Counted from the stretch's first letter, positions 7,197 to 16,503 are shown. The stretch: 46,050 nucleotides of DNA from an uncultured Pedobacter sp. (GCF_946479715.1 NZ_CAMLHF010000013.1:1-46050); one strand, 5' to 3'. The notes: generated by a model not told the origin, from the sequence alone. Numbers and translations: made by a program.

Positions 7197-8966
7197 ATGA
7201 ACCACTTAACCAAAAAAGTCATATTGCTTTTTCTTGTGCTAGGTATTGCGGCAGGTTGCAAAAAAAAGGATATTCAGCTTAGCAGCGCTAAAGAAATAAC
7301 GACATTTAAAATTGAAGTAATCTATAACCCTAGTGCCATTAAAATAGATATTGGCAGTGAGATAAGCGAGAACAGCATTGTACTTACTGTTACAAAGGGT
7401 TTGAATGTAAGCAGCCTTAAGGCAACATTTACGATTACGGGAAAAAGTGTAAGCGTAAACGGGAACGCACAGCAGTCAAATGTTTCAGTACAGGACTTCT
7501 CAAATCCTGTAAAATACTTAATTACCGCAGAAGATGGCTCTGAGAAGACCTATACAGTGACGATTAAGGAAGTCGATGATATCGGTCTTATACTCAATAC
7601 TTTTTCGTTTTTAAAGGCAAATAATCCAGATCTTTCCACTGACGTTAACTTTACTATAGTAAATAATAAGGTCAGTGCCAACTTAAAGTATCTTAAAAGG
7701 AAACTAATTGCCACATTTTCAACTGAGGCTATTCTGGTAAGTATCGATGGCGTAAAGCAGGAAAGTGGTAAAACAATTGTCGACTTCAGTAAGCCTGTAA
7801 AATATACCTTGACCTCTAAGTACGGTACAAAAACGGAATACCTGATCACGGTCGACTGGGAAGCCTCCGTTCCCCATATTTACATTGAAACCGTTGGTAA
7901 TGTTCCAATTGTATCAAAAGACGACTATTTGCAAGCAACCATAAAAATTGAAGGCCTTGGCGGATTCGAGGACTATTCAGGATCCACCAAAATAAAAGGT
8001 CGGGGGAATTCTACATGGGGATTCCCGAAAAAACCATATCGTTTAAAGCTGGATAAGAAAGCGGCGCTGCTAGGTTTAGCTGAAGAAAAAGATTGGATAC
8101 TTCTGGCAAACTACCTGGATCCGACCCTGATGTTCAATGCCGTGGCAATGAAAACGGGGCAGCTACTAGAGATGCCTTACACCAATAACATTATTCCTGT
8201 AGAGCTAACCGTAAACAACACTTATATGGGAAGCTATGCATTTACAGAGCAGGTAGCCGTTGCAAAAAACCGTGTAAATATTGAAGATGGAGGCACTCTA
8301 TTAGAGTTAGACACCTATTATGATGAGCCTTGGAAATTCAAATCAACCAATTATAACCTGCCGGTAATGATCAAATACCCAGAGCTCAGTTCAGAAGCTG
8401 GAGTTTCTGCGTTAAAAAATGAATTTCAGCTCATGGAGAATGCCATCGCCTCTTCCGCATTTCCAGGTAATAATTATTCGGACTACTTGGATATCAATTC
8501 ACTTGTTAATTTGTTCATCGTCTGTAACTTGACAGATAATGAAGAGCTCAACCATCCAAAAAGTCTGTATATATATAAACCGAAAGATGGAAAGTACAGC
8601 TTTGGACCTTTATGGGACTTTGACTGGGCATTTGGATTTGAAGGCACAGGTACACACTTTGAGAAATACGACAATGCGCTTTTATGGAACTCTTCTTCTG
8701 TTGGTACCGTATTTTTTAAGCGACTGCTAAGCGATCCAAAAGTAAAAACACTGTTTAAGCAAAAATGGACGACCTTTAAGTCAACAAAAATGCCTGACCT
8801 GATGACCTACCTAAATAAATATGCGGCTACCATTGAAGCTTCTCAGAAGCGGGATTTTGCCAAATGGGGTACTGGCAGTGGAAATTTTACCACAGATTAC
8901 CAGAAAATGAGAGCCTGGATGATCAAACGTGCAGGCTATATGGACAATTTCGTAGCTGGTTTTTAA
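7197..8966 (+). CDS. CotH-kinase-fold lipoprotein with two N-terminal Ig/cadherin-like repeats
   Basis: The ATG at 7197 gives a typical lipoprotein signal ending in LGIAAGC with the lipidated cysteine at residue 21; the upstream TTG at 7164 would spoil it. Two repeats follow (about residues 30-125 and 130-220), each ending in a KY..T...G....Y..TV pattern (KYLITAEDGSEKTYTVTI; KYTLTSKYGTKTEYLITV), as in DUF5018-like surface modules. Residues 230-589 form a CotH domain: IKGRGNSTWGFPKKPYRLKL, DWILLANYLDPTL, ELTVNNTYMGSYAFTEQ and LWDFDWAFGFEG. CotH of Bacillus spores is an atypical protein kinase; in Bacteroidota these are outer-membrane or periplasmic lipoproteins of unknown substrate. Complete, 589 residues. 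Confidence 0.85.
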   Translation: MNHLTKKVILLFLVLGIAAGCKKKDIQLSSAKEITTFKIEVIYNPSAIKIDIGSEISENSIVLTVTKGLNVSSLKATFTITGKSVSVNGNAQQSNVSVQDFSNPVKYLITAEDGSEKTYTVTIKEVDDIGLILNTFSFLKANNPDLSTDVNFTIVNNKVSANLKYLKRKLIATFSTEAILVSIDGVKQESGKTIVDFSKPVKYTLTSKYGTKTEYLITVDWEASVPHIYIETVGNVPIVSKDDYLQATIKIEGLGGFEDYSGSTKIKGRGNSTWGFPKKPYRLKLDKKAALLGLAEEKDWILLANYLDPTLMFNAVAMKTGQLLEMPYTNNIIPVELTVNNTYMGSYAFTEQVAVAKNRVNIEDGGTLLELDTYYDEPWKFKSTNYNLPVMIKYPELSSEAGVSALKNEFQLMENAIASSAFPGNNYSDYLDINSLVNLFIVCNLTDNEELNHPKSLYIYKPKDGKYSFGPLWDFDWAFGFEGTGTHFEKYDNALLWNSSSVGTVFFKRLLSDPKVKTLFKQKWTTFKSTKMPDLMTYLNKYAATIEASQKRDFAKWGTGSGNFTTDYQKMRAWMIKRAGYMDNFVAGF

Positions 8967-8970
8967 CAAA

Positions 8971-9003
8971 ACAAGCTCAGTACTGGTTTAGTCCTGAGCT
9001 TGT
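8971..9003. terminator. Hairpin between convergent CotH and argS genes
   Basis: Perfect 10-bp arms ACAAGCTCAG (8971-8980) and CTGAGCTTGT (8994-9003), 13-base loop. On the minus strand a TTTTGTTAAAA run follows, so it probably terminates argS transcription and may stop CotH read-through. Confidence 0.6.
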
Positions 9004-9024
9004 GATCTATATTAAAATCAATCT

Positions 9025-10803
9025 TTACATTCTTTCTGGTACGGTAATGCCCAGTATATTCATTCCTGTTTTAAGGATGCTGGCGGTAACAGAACTTAAA
9101 TTCAGGCGGTGTTGCTTAACAGCGCTATCTTCCTCTTTTACAATCGGTGGAACTTCATGATAGAATTTATTGAACATCTTTGCAACCTCATAAAGGTAGT
9201 TTGCTAAAGTAGCCGGACTATAAGCCTTGGCAGCTGCTGAGATTTCTGATGGGTATTTGGATAATAACATAATCATCTCCAATTCTGTAGCAGTAATAGC
9301 AACTTCAGGAGCATTAACTTCTGTAGAATAACCTCCCTTGCTCAGTAATGATTTTATACGTGCATGAGTGTATTGGATAAACGGCCCCGTGTTCCCTTGA
9401 AAATCAATAGATTCAGATGGATCAAACAACAAGCGTTTTTTAGGCTCCACCTTTAAAAGAAAATACTTCAATGCGCCTAATCCTATTTGGTTATATAAAG
9501 CTTCTTTTTCTTCCTCAGAAAAATTGTTTACCTTACCTAATACTTCAGTTTTTTGCTTTGCTGTAGCCACCATTTCAGCAATCAGGTCATCAGCATCAAC
9601 CACAGTTCCTTCTCTCGATTTCATCTTACCGCTAGGTAAATCAACCATCCCATATGATAGGTGATGTAAGCCTTTAGCCCATGATTTTCCTAATTTTTCC
9701 AGTATTAAAAACAATACCTTGAAATGATAGTCCTGTTCATTACCAACTACATAGATTGACTGATCCATTTTAAAATCATCATATTTCATTTGAGCTGTGC
9801 CCAAATCCTGGGTAATGTAAACGGAAGTTCCATCAGCACGTAAAACCAACTTCTGGTCTAAGCCATCGGCAGTTAAATCAATCCATACAGAACCATCTGG
9901 TTTTTTAAAGAAAACACCCTTCTCAAGTCCTTCATCAACAGTATCCTTACCTAATAAGTAAGTGTTGCTCTCGTAATAGTATTTATCAAAATCAACACCC
10001 AGATTCTTGTAGGTTACATCAAAACCTTCGTAAACCCATCCATTCATTTTTTTCCAAAGATCAATAACTTTCGCATCACCAGCTTCCCAATCCTGAAGCA
10101 TTTTTTGAGCCTCAATAATTAGTGGAGCATTCTTTTTAGCTTCTTCTTCAGTTTGTCCCTCAGTTTTTAATGTCTCTATTTCTTTCTTGTATTCCTTGTC
10201 AAAAATCACGTAATATTTACCCACAAGGTGATCTCCTTTTAAGAAAGAACTTTCAGGAGTTTCGCCGTTCCCCCATCTTTGCCATGCCAGCATCGATTTG
10301 CAGATATGGATACCTCTATCGTTTACCAGGTTTACTTTAATTACCTCATAACCATCGGCTTTAAGAAGCTCAGCTACAGAGTAACCTAACAGGTTATTTC
10401 TTACGTGACCTAGGTGTAATGGTTTATTTGTGTTTGGTGAAGAATATTCTACCATCACCTTCTGACCATTAGGTTTTATAGATCCAAACTTAGGGCTTAG
10501 CAGCTCTTTGTTGAATAGGTTTAACCAGTATGAATCAGCGATGGTTAAATTCAAGAAACCTTTAATTACATTAAAGGCAGTAACATCTTCAACGTTTGCA
10601 ACTAAATATTCACCAAGTTCATTAGCCGTTACTTCTGGTGATTTTTTAGAAAACCTAACCACAGGAAACACCACTATTGTTATTTGTCCTTCAAATTCGC
10701 TTCTTGTGTCTTGCAGATTGATCTGATTTTCAGGAATGTCCTGATCGTATAATTGCTTTACTGCTGCAATAGTTGCAGTTACTATATGTTGTTCAATATT
10801 CAT
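9025..10803 (-). CDS. argS: Arginine--tRNA ligase
   Basis: Class I arginyl-tRNA synthetase of 592 residues, charging tRNA-Arg with arginine. Visible: N-terminal tRNA-contact domain (residues 1-115), the HIGH-like motif LHLGHVRNN within YSSPNTNKPLHLGH, the catalytic Rossmann fold, a KMSKS-like KMKSREG, and the C-terminal DALR anticodon-binding domain with FIQYTHARIKSLL. The length suits Bacteroidota enzymes. It lies 25 bases downstream of the arginase gene on the same strand, so the two may share a transcript. Confidence 0.96.
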   Translation of the reverse strand: MNIEQHIVTATIAAVKQLYDQDIPENQINLQDTRSEFEGQITIVVFPVVRFSKKSPEVTANELGEYLVANVEDVTAFNVIKGFLNLTIADSYWLNLFNKELLSPKFGSIKPNGQKVMVEYSSPNTNKPLHLGHVRNNLLGYSVAELLKADGYEVIKVNLVNDRGIHICKSMLAWQRWGNGETPESSFLKGDHLVGKYYVIFDKEYKKEIETLKTEGQTEEEAKKNAPLIIEAQKMLQDWEAGDAKVIDLWKKMNGWVYEGFDVTYKNLGVDFDKYYYESNTYLLGKDTVDEGLEKGVFFKKPDGSVWIDLTADGLDQKLVLRADGTSVYITQDLGTAQMKYDDFKMDQSIYVVGNEQDYHFKVLFLILEKLGKSWAKGLHHLSYGMVDLPSGKMKSREGTVVDADDLIAEMVATAKQKTEVLGKVNNFSEEEKEALYNQIGLGALKYFLLKVEPKKRLLFDPSESIDFQGNTGPFIQYTHARIKSLLSKGGYSTEVNAPEVAITATELEMIMLLSKYPSEISAAAKAYSPATLANYLYEVAKMFNKFYHEVPPIVKEEDSAVKQHRLNLSSVTASILKTGMNILGITVPERM

Positions 10804-10828
10804 GTTCTTATTTTATTTCGGAGCGTTT

Positions 10829-11779
10829 TTATTCGTTTCTAAAGGCGTTAGTAGCTTTAATCAAAATCTCAAAAGCATGTTCAGCCATTTGATTTTCCTT
10901 ATCTAATGTCGGATTTACTTCTACTATCTCGAAGCAGCAAACCTTTTGGTTAGTAATTAGTCTCGACATTAAATTTCCGGCTTCACGCTCTGTTAATCCC
11001 TGTGCAACAGGAGTTCCTGTTCCTCTGGATGCTGTAGGGTCAAGTGAATCTACATCAAAGGAAACGTAAATCATATCGCAATGATCCAAATACTTAAGCG
11101 TTTCAATAACAATGCGCTCTACTCCTCTTTTTCTTAACTCAGCTGTAGTAAATATTTTAACCTTATTTTTTTTAAGCAGGTATTCCTCAGGTCTCTCCAT
11201 ATCCCTCGCAGAAATCAATACCAAATCGCGATAATTAATTTTCGGAGCAATATTACCCACATTCTTAAGCTGATACCAGTAATTAATAGTTTCCTGATCA
11301 AGCGTGTTAACTTTCGACTCCGTATTGTCTTCATCAAGAGCCATGGCAAGCGGCATTCCATGCATGTTTCCCGATGGCGTAGTGTAAGGCGAATGAATAT
11401 CAGCATGCGCATCAATCCAAATCACCCCTAGTTTAGACTTTGGGAAAGCAGCTTTTATACCAGCAATTGTGCCTGCCGCTGTGCTATGATCGCCCGCAAG
11501 TACTATAGGAAACTCGTTTTTATTCAATGTAGCATTTACCTCATCACTTACCCGCTCTACCATGGTCAAAATGCCAGAGATGCGCTTCGCAAATGGGCTG
11601 CCTGTAGTTTCCAGCAGCAAATGGTTCTCATTTGGAACTTCTACAGTTTTATGTTTTTTAAAGAAACGACTGCCAAAATCCAGTGCTGCAATCTTGATTG
11701 CATCTACTCCCAAACTCGCTCCCCGCGTACCGGCGCCGATCTCTGATTTTACTTCAATAATTTTTAAAGTCTTAGTCAT
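10829..11779 (-). CDS. Arginase (ureohydrolase family)
   Basis: 316-residue binuclear manganese hydrolase. Metal ligands are all present: His98 (LAGDHST), Asp123, His125 and Asp127 (WIDAHADIH), and Asp242 and Asp244 (SFDVDSLDP). The SGNMHGMPLA loop and GTGTPVAQGLT favour arginase (arginine to ornithine plus urea) over agmatinase. It is divergent from an arginine decarboxylase and upstream of argS, so one locus covers arginine breakdown, polyamine formation and tRNA charging. A TAATTTTG -7 box on the minus strand at 11831-11824 may be its promoter. An agmatinase role remains possible. Confidence 0.85.
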   Translation of the reverse strand: MTKTLKIIEVKSEIGAGTRGASLGVDAIKIAALDFGSRFFKKHKTVEVPNENHLLLETTGSPFAKRISGILTMVERVSDEVNATLNKNEFPIVLAGDHSTAAGTIAGIKAAFPKSKLGVIWIDAHADIHSPYTTPSGNMHGMPLAMALDEDNTESKVNTLDQETINYWYQLKNVGNIAPKINYRDLVLISARDMERPEEYLLKKNKVKIFTTAELRKRGVERIVIETLKYLDHCDMIYVSFDVDSLDPTASRGTGTPVAQGLTEREAGNLMSRLITNQKVCCFEIVEVNPTLDKENQMAEHAFEILIKATNAFRNE

Positions 11780-11811
11780 AAAAAAAATACGGGTGTATTT
11801 TATAAAGTGTT

Positions 11812-11819
11812 TATCTTTG
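11812..11819 (+). promoter_or_regulatory. Putative -7 box for the arginine decarboxylase gene
   Basis: TATCTTTG matches TAnnTTTG exactly, 63 bases before the ATG at 11883. The -33 element is not clear. Confidence 0.4.
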
Positions 11820-11823
11820 GCAA

Positions 11824-11831
11824 CAAAATTA
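11824..11831 (-). promoter_or_regulatory. Putative -7 box for the arginase gene
   Basis: On the minus strand this reads TAATTTTG, a full match to the Bacteroidota -7 consensus, 45 bases before the arginase ATG. It overlaps the opposing promoter region. Confidence 0.35.
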
Positions 11832-11882
11832 ACTCATTTTAATTTGCCAAACCCTATAAATAATAGTTCAAAAATATAAAAA

Positions 11883-13274
11883 ATGCAGAGTTACTCCGAA
11901 TTTCTTGATCTAAGTGTTGGTTTTCCTCAGGAAGGTTTCAGCGTTATAGACGACGAATTATATTTTCAAGATCTAAATCTAATGGAAATGATTGAAACCT
12001 ATGGTACGCCATTGCGTTTTACTTACCTCCCTTTGATTAGTAAAAAGATCCAGCAAGCCAAGTTGTTGTTCCAAACGGCTATCATCAAGAACAACTATCG
12101 CGGAGACTATAAGTATTGTTATTGTACCAAAAGTTCTCACTTCCGTCATATTGTAGAAGAAGCACTTAAAAATGGCATTCACTTAGAAACTTCATCTGCT
12201 TTCGATATGCCAATGATTGAGGCATTAGAGAAAAAAGGCGCTTTAACAAAAGACATAACCGTAATATGTAACGGTTTTAAAACTTATCAATACAAGCAAT
12301 ATATTATAGATATGTTGCATGATGGGTATAAAAACATCATTCCCGTTTTAGATAATAAAGAAGAATTTAACCTTTTTGATGATGAGGTTGAATTGGATAC
12401 GCCATGTAACCTTGGCATCAGGATTGCCGCTGAGGAACAACCGGATTCGCAATTCTATACTTCAAGATTAGGCGTTCGTCTAGAAGATGTAATCGAGTTT
12501 TACAACAACAAAATCTCTGCTAATCCAAATTTCAGAGTAAAGCTGTTACACTTCTTTATCAATTCAGGTATTACTGATTCTCCCTATTACTGGAACGAAC
12601 TGGAAAAATACGTTACCCTTTACTGTAAGTTCAAAAAAATTAATCCGGAACTGGATACATTAGATATTGGTGGTGGTATGCCATTTAAAGATTCATTGGT
12701 ATTCGATTTCGATTACGAATACATGGTAAATGAGATCGTAAAAAGGATTAAAGAAATTTGTGCTGAGCACGATGTTGTTGAACCAGATATTATTACGGAA
12801 TTTGGAAAGTACACTGTTGCAGAGGCTTCGGGTATTTTGTACAAAGTATTAGGTCGTAAACAACAAAACGATAGAGAAAAGTGGTTAATGCTTGATGGAT
12901 CATTCATTACCAATCTTCCTGATGTTTGGGCATTGAACCAGAAATACATTTTACTTCCAGTGAACAACTGGGACGCCGAATATGAAAGGGTAAATTTAGG
13001 TGGCATTACTTGCGATGGACAGGATTATTACAACCAGGAAGCGCATATGAATAGTGTGTTTATGCCTAAAACGCGTAAAGTACAATACCTAGGTTTCTTT
13101 AATACCGGAGCTTACCAGGAAGTACTGAGTGGTTACGGTGGTATTCATCATTGTTTATTGCCTAGTCCTAAGCACGTAATCATCCGTAGAAACAGGGATG
13201 AGACATTCAACTTTGAAGTATTCGGAGAAGAGCAAAATAGTAAACAGGTACTTAAGATCCTGGGTTACACCTAG
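11883..13274 (+). CDS. PLP-dependent arginine decarboxylase-like enzyme (short Bacteroidota form)
   Basis: 463 residues, fold-type III decarboxylase (alanine racemase barrel plus beta domain). The PLP lysine is Lys83 in CTKSSHF; the phosphate-binding glycine loop is LDIGGGMPF; TEFGKYTVAEASG and the active-site ITCDGQDYY are present. It is shorter than the 630-residue SpeA. Proteins of this type sit beside ureohydrolases in Bacteroidota and are annotated as arginine decarboxylase, making agmatine for polyamines. Divergent from arginase, which would compete for the same substrate. Ornithine or another amino acid as substrate cannot be excluded. Confidence 0.82.
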   Translation: MQSYSEFLDLSVGFPQEGFSVIDDELYFQDLNLMEMIETYGTPLRFTYLPLISKKIQQAKLLFQTAIIKNNYRGDYKYCYCTKSSHFRHIVEEALKNGIHLETSSAFDMPMIEALEKKGALTKDITVICNGFKTYQYKQYIIDMLHDGYKNIIPVLDNKEEFNLFDDEVELDTPCNLGIRIAAEEQPDSQFYTSRLGVRLEDVIEFYNNKISANPNFRVKLLHFFINSGITDSPYYWNELEKYVTLYCKFKKINPELDTLDIGGGMPFKDSLVFDFDYEYMVNEIVKRIKEICAEHDVVEPDIITEFGKYTVAEASGILYKVLGRKQQNDREKWLMLDGSFITNLPDVWALNQKYILLPVNNWDAEYERVNLGGITCDGQDYYNQEAHMNSVFMPKTRKVQYLGFFNTGAYQEVLSGYGGIHHCLLPSPKHVIIRRNRDETFNFEVFGEEQNSKQVLKILGYT

Positions 13275-13307
13275 GTCATTAAGTAATTGTTTCATCGTAA
13301 GACATTC

Positions 13308-13340
13308 AGCCTGCACATTCATTTGTGCAGGCTTTATTTT
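13308..13340 (+). terminator. Rho-independent terminator after the decarboxylase
   Basis: Arms AGCCTGCAC (13308-13316) and GTGCAGGCT (13325-13333), 8-base loop, then TTATTTT. It lies 34 bases after the decarboxylase stop. Confidence 0.75.
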
Positions 13341-13353
13341 GCACTCTTCTTAA

Positions 13354-13920
13354 TCATTTTTCTTGGGTACCGTCGGCCAAATCCTCTATATCATTAATCA
13401 TATCTGGGATTGCACCATGATAGGAATGATCAACACCTGACAATACTCTCCAATGCCCCCTGGGAATTAACTTTCGGTAGGACTTAAATTGGTGATTAGG
13501 GATTACTTCATCGTCCACTGAGTGATAAAAATAAATATTATCGAGCGTGCTGAGCTTATCCAGCAGATCATCTTCTATTGCATATTCAGAAACATCCCAA
13601 TTCTGATCTTTCCAATAGGGAACACCAAATAGGATCATTCCTATTACTTTGTCAGGAACCGGCTGCCTGGTAAAATATTTCAATATAATGGAGCCTCCTA
13701 AGGAATGACCGAGCAGAATAACCTTACCCGACAGATTATTGAGACTGGTTGCTAAAACGGCTTCCCAATCCAGAAAAGCAGGATGATCAGTATCCGGCAT
13801 AGGTGGATAGGTAATTGTAAACTTATCGCCAAGATTATTCCTCAGCGCGTCTACAATTACTTGTTCCTGTCCTGTTGATACGTTCCCTGCACCCTGAATA
13901 AATAATATTTCATAGCTCAT
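13354..13920 (-). CDS. RBBP9/YdeN-family serine hydrolase
   Basis: A 188-residue alpha/beta-hydrolase. It opens with the family strand EILFIQGAG, has the nucleophile elbow GHSLGGS (serine in LLGHSLGG), an acid in HSVDDEVIP, and a C-terminal histidine region (VDHSYHGAIPD). No signal peptide, so cytoplasmic. Members are small esterase-like enzymes of unknown physiological substrate. It stands alone on the minus strand between two unrelated genes. Confidence 0.82.
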   Translation of the reverse strand: MSYEILFIQGAGNVSTGQEQVIVDALRNNLGDKFTITYPPMPDTDHPAFLDWEAVLATSLNNLSGKVILLGHSLGGSIILKYFTRQPVPDKVIGMILFGVPYWKDQNWDVSEYAIEDDLLDKLSTLDNIYFYHSVDDEVIPNHQFKSYRKLIPRGHWRVLSGVDHSYHGAIPDMINDIEDLADGTQEK

Positions 13921-14028
13921 AGACTCTCTTTTATGTAAATGGTTAAATTTAACATACGTTCCCTGCTCCTGTCCGGATTTTTCATACTATAAGATACACA
14001 TAAAACTCTTCCTTCTAAGACATCAAGG

Positions 14029-14697
14029 CTACTTTAAGTTTAATTTTTGAATCAGGATATCTTTATAAGACACAATCGCTTTACCACCGCCATGGATTTG
14101 AAGTCCTATAAAACCGGATTCTGGAATGTTAGGGTCTGTTTCTTTGTAATCTATTGTCTGATGGCCATTCAAAAAAATACGGATCCGACTGCCTTCGGCA
14201 AGAATCTCAAAATCATTCCAGTCATCTGGTTTGAGGCTTTTTGCGATCAGTGCAGAATCAGGCATAGCTAAGGTTATATTTCTACGAGATTCATCATAAA
14301 GGCTGGCCCAATAACCCGGGCCGATATCACCCTGGTAACCTTTCATTTCATTAGGCGGATTAGTTAGTCTTTGACTCCTGAATTGCACTCCTGCATTTAC
14401 AAATCCATGGTTACCCGTTAACTTAAATTTCAGACGTAATTTAAAATCGCTATAACTGTTAGAAGTTACCAGGAAATCGTTTTCGGGAACTTCCTGCGAT
14501 AACGATCCGCCAGTTATTGCACCATCCTTGATCTGCCAGGTTTTAATGGTGTCGCCTTGCCAGCCATTAAAAGTTTTGCCATCGAAAAGGGATGTAAAAT
14601 GCTTTCCTGAAATGTTTTTGTTGGATAATTGGCACCCTGATAGAAAACTCAGTAACAATGCCAAACAAATTATTGAAGAAAAAATCGCAAAACGCAT
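14029..14697 (-). CDS. DUF1080 (3-keto-disaccharide hydrolase family) lipoprotein
   Basis: 222 residues. An N-terminal signal ends in LLSFLSGC with Cys22 as the lipid anchor. The rest is one concanavalin-like DUF1080 domain: FTSLFDGKTFNGWQGD at its start, WQIKDGAI, NAGVQFRS, then the FIGLQIHGGG strand near the end. Family members hydrolyse 3-keto-glycosides or bind sugars in the periplasm or on the surface. It diverges from a NIPSNAP gene. A 12-bp palindrome ATAAACGTTTAT lies 46 bases upstream of its start codon. Confidence 0.87.
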   Translation of the reverse strand: MRFAIFSSIICLALLLSFLSGCQLSNKNISGKHFTSLFDGKTFNGWQGDTIKTWQIKDGAITGGSLSQEVPENDFLVTSNSYSDFKLRLKFKLTGNHGFVNAGVQFRSQRLTNPPNEMKGYQGDIGPGYWASLYDESRRNITLAMPDSALIAKSLKPDDWNDFEILAEGSRIRIFLNGHQTIDYKETDPNIPESGFIGLQIHGGGKAIVSYKDILIQKLNLK

Positions 14698-14742
14698 ATT
14701 TATAAAATGAAAATTTGTAAACTGTCTTGTCCTAATATAGTT

Positions 14743-14754
14743 ATAAACGTTTAT
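14743..14754. promoter_or_regulatory. Palindrome ATAAACGTTTAT in the DUF1080 upstream region
   Basis: Perfect 12-bp dyad with a central CG, the form favoured by LacI-family regulators. It lies upstream of the sugar-related DUF1080 gene. The regulator is unknown, and AAACGTTT cores also occur by chance in coding DNA of this window. Confidence 0.35.
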
Positions 14755-14816
14755 TCATGGAGGCTTGGAGCAATTGGAATGAATTTTAATTATATCAAAA
14801 TACAAGAAAACTGCTA

Positions 14817-14847
14817 TTTGATTATCAGCGATGTGGCATTATCTTTA
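14817..14847 (+). promoter_or_regulatory. Putative Bacteroidota promoter for the NIPSNAP gene
   Basis: TTTG at 14817-14820 and TATCTTTA at 14840-14847 are separated by 19 bases, as in the TTTG/TAnnTTTG promoter; the last base of the -7 box is A instead of G. The start codon is 36 bases downstream. Confidence 0.5.
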
Positions 14848-14883
14848 GACTTGAAACTAGTTTAACCTAAAACCATAATCATT

Positions 14884-15666
14884 ATGCAACGAAGGAAATT
14901 TCTCCAGTCATCGCTCACAGTTGCCGCAGGTATCGCAGTAAGTACCACGCCTGCAATGGCGGCTGATCACTATTCAACACAAAAGGAAGTATACCAATGG
15001 CGCGAATATGAAATGTGCTTCGGTGCGGACCAGTTGCAACTGGAAAACTATTTTAAAACGGCTCTTATTCCCGCATTGAATAAATATGGTGTAAAAGCAG
15101 TTGGTGTGTTTAAAGAATGGACTAAATCAGAGCCTGCTAAGTTTTATTTACTGACACCTTATTCTTCTATTGAGAATTACCTATCAGTAGAAGCAAAAGT
15201 AAAAGCGGATGCAGATTACATTAAAAATAGCGCCGCGTATAACAACATACCGGCAGATAAAGCTTTATATAGCCGTTTCACCTCTTCTTTGATGATTGCC
15301 TTTGATGGTTTTCCTGCAATAGTTATCCCAAAAGGTACATCCCGGATATTTGAATTGAGAACTTATGAAGGTTATAGTGAAGATGCGGTCAAAAGAAAAA
15401 TTAAAATGTTCAATGAGGGAGAGTTCCCTATTTTTAACAGGGCAAAATTGAATCCTGTATTCTGTGGGGAAGTGATTGCCGGTGATAAGCTACCTCGTCT
15501 CACTTATATGATCACATGCAACAGCATGGAAGAACGCGACAAAGGATGGGCTGCTTTTGTAGCTGACCCGGAATGGAAAAAATTAGTGTCGGATCCGCAG
15601 TATGCAGATACTATTTCCAAAATTAGCAATACCTTTTTGGTACCCGCATCATATTCACAGGTATAA
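14884..15666 (+). CDS. NIPSNAP-family protein with Tat-type signal peptide
   Basis: 260 residues. The N-terminus MQRRKFLQSSLTVAAGIAV has an RRKFL twin-arginine motif and ends at an AMA-like cleavage site near residue 26, predicting export to the periplasm. Two NIPSNAP-type ferredoxin-like units follow: residues 35-140 (VYQWREYEMCFG...) and 150-255 (RIFELRTYEGYSEDAVKRK). This family is common in Bacteroidota and has no firm function. Its end is 6 bases from the convergent channel gene. Confidence 0.85.
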   Translation: MQRRKFLQSSLTVAAGIAVSTTPAMAADHYSTQKEVYQWREYEMCFGADQLQLENYFKTALIPALNKYGVKAVGVFKEWTKSEPAKFYLLTPYSSIENYLSVEAKVKADADYIKNSAAYNNIPADKALYSRFTSSLMIAFDGFPAIVIPKGTSRIFELRTYEGYSEDAVKRKIKMFNEGEFPIFNRAKLNPVFCGEVIAGDKLPRLTYMITCNSMEERDKGWAAFVADPEWKKLVSDPQYADTISKISNTFLVPASYSQV

Positions 15667-15672
15667 GCAAAG

Positions 15673-16497
15673 CTATTTATATAAAGAGGAACCACAGTAT
15701 TTACAGAATAGCGCGTCACTGTCATGCCCCTCTTTACTGCAGTTGGGGCAAGATTCATATTTGTGTTTTTTCTTTCTTGATGCCAACGCAAGATCATGGG
15801 TAATTATACCTGTGGGTACTGCAATTATAGCATAACCGGTAAGCATCACTATGGAAGCAACGAATTTTCCCATTGGCGTAACTGGTGAAATATCCCCGTA
15901 CCCTACTGTTGTTATCGTTACTATAGCCCAGTAAATACTTTCAGGGATATTTGAAAATCCGTTTTCACGTTTTTCGACCAGATACATGATGGAGCCTAGA
16001 ATTACCGTAAGTGTAAGTACAGTTAGTAAAAAGATGCTGATTTTTCGGATACTATCTTTGAGCGCTTGAGTAAGGAAATTGATTTCTGTTAAAAAATGCC
16101 CGAGTTTAAATATCCTGAATACCCTCAGGAGTCGTAAGGCTCTGAACACCAATAATGACTGGGCGCCAATAAAGAAAATACTTAAATAAGAAGGTAAAAG
16201 CGCGATCAAATCTATGATACCCAGCAGGCTGAATACGTATTTTACGGGCTGCCTTATACTGATCAGACGCAAAATGTACTCGATGGTAAACAGCGCGCAA
16301 AATACCCATTCTATACGATTAAATAACGTTCCGTACTGTTTGTGGATGTGTGCTACACTATCGAGCATAACCACAATTATACTCGTAAATATGGCAATTA
16401 ACAAACCCACATCAAAGGCCTTCCCGGCCGGTGTATTAGATTCGTAAATAATCTCATGGAGACTGAAACGCCAGTCTTTTTTATCTTTTGGTGTCAT
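15673..16497 (-). CDS. Voltage-gated-type potassium channel with C-terminal zinc ribbon
   Basis: 274 residues, six membrane segments plus a pore loop. The S4-like helix carries regularly spaced basic residues (Arg119, 122, 125, 128 and Lys131 in FRALRLLRVFRIFKLG). The selectivity filter TTVGYGD at 196-202 predicts K+ conduction. The cytoplasmic tail contains a CPNC...CKYC zinc ribbon (Cys250, 253, 265, 268). It lies 6 bases downstream of a DUF421 gene on the same strand, which also ends in a paired-CxxC tail, so the two are probably translated from one mRNA. Confidence 0.9.
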   Translation of the reverse strand: MTPKDKKDWRFSLHEIIYESNTPAGKAFDVGLLIAIFTSIIVVMLDSVAHIHKQYGTLFNRIEWVFCALFTIEYILRLISIRQPVKYVFSLLGIIDLIALLPSYLSIFFIGAQSLLVFRALRLLRVFRIFKLGHFLTEINFLTQALKDSIRKISIFLLTVLTLTVILGSIMYLVEKRENGFSNIPESIYWAIVTITTVGYGDISPVTPMGKFVASIVMLTGYAIIAVPTGIITHDLALASRKKKHKYESCPNCSKEGHDSDALFCKYCGSSLYK

Positions 16498-16503
16498 ATC
16501 TCC

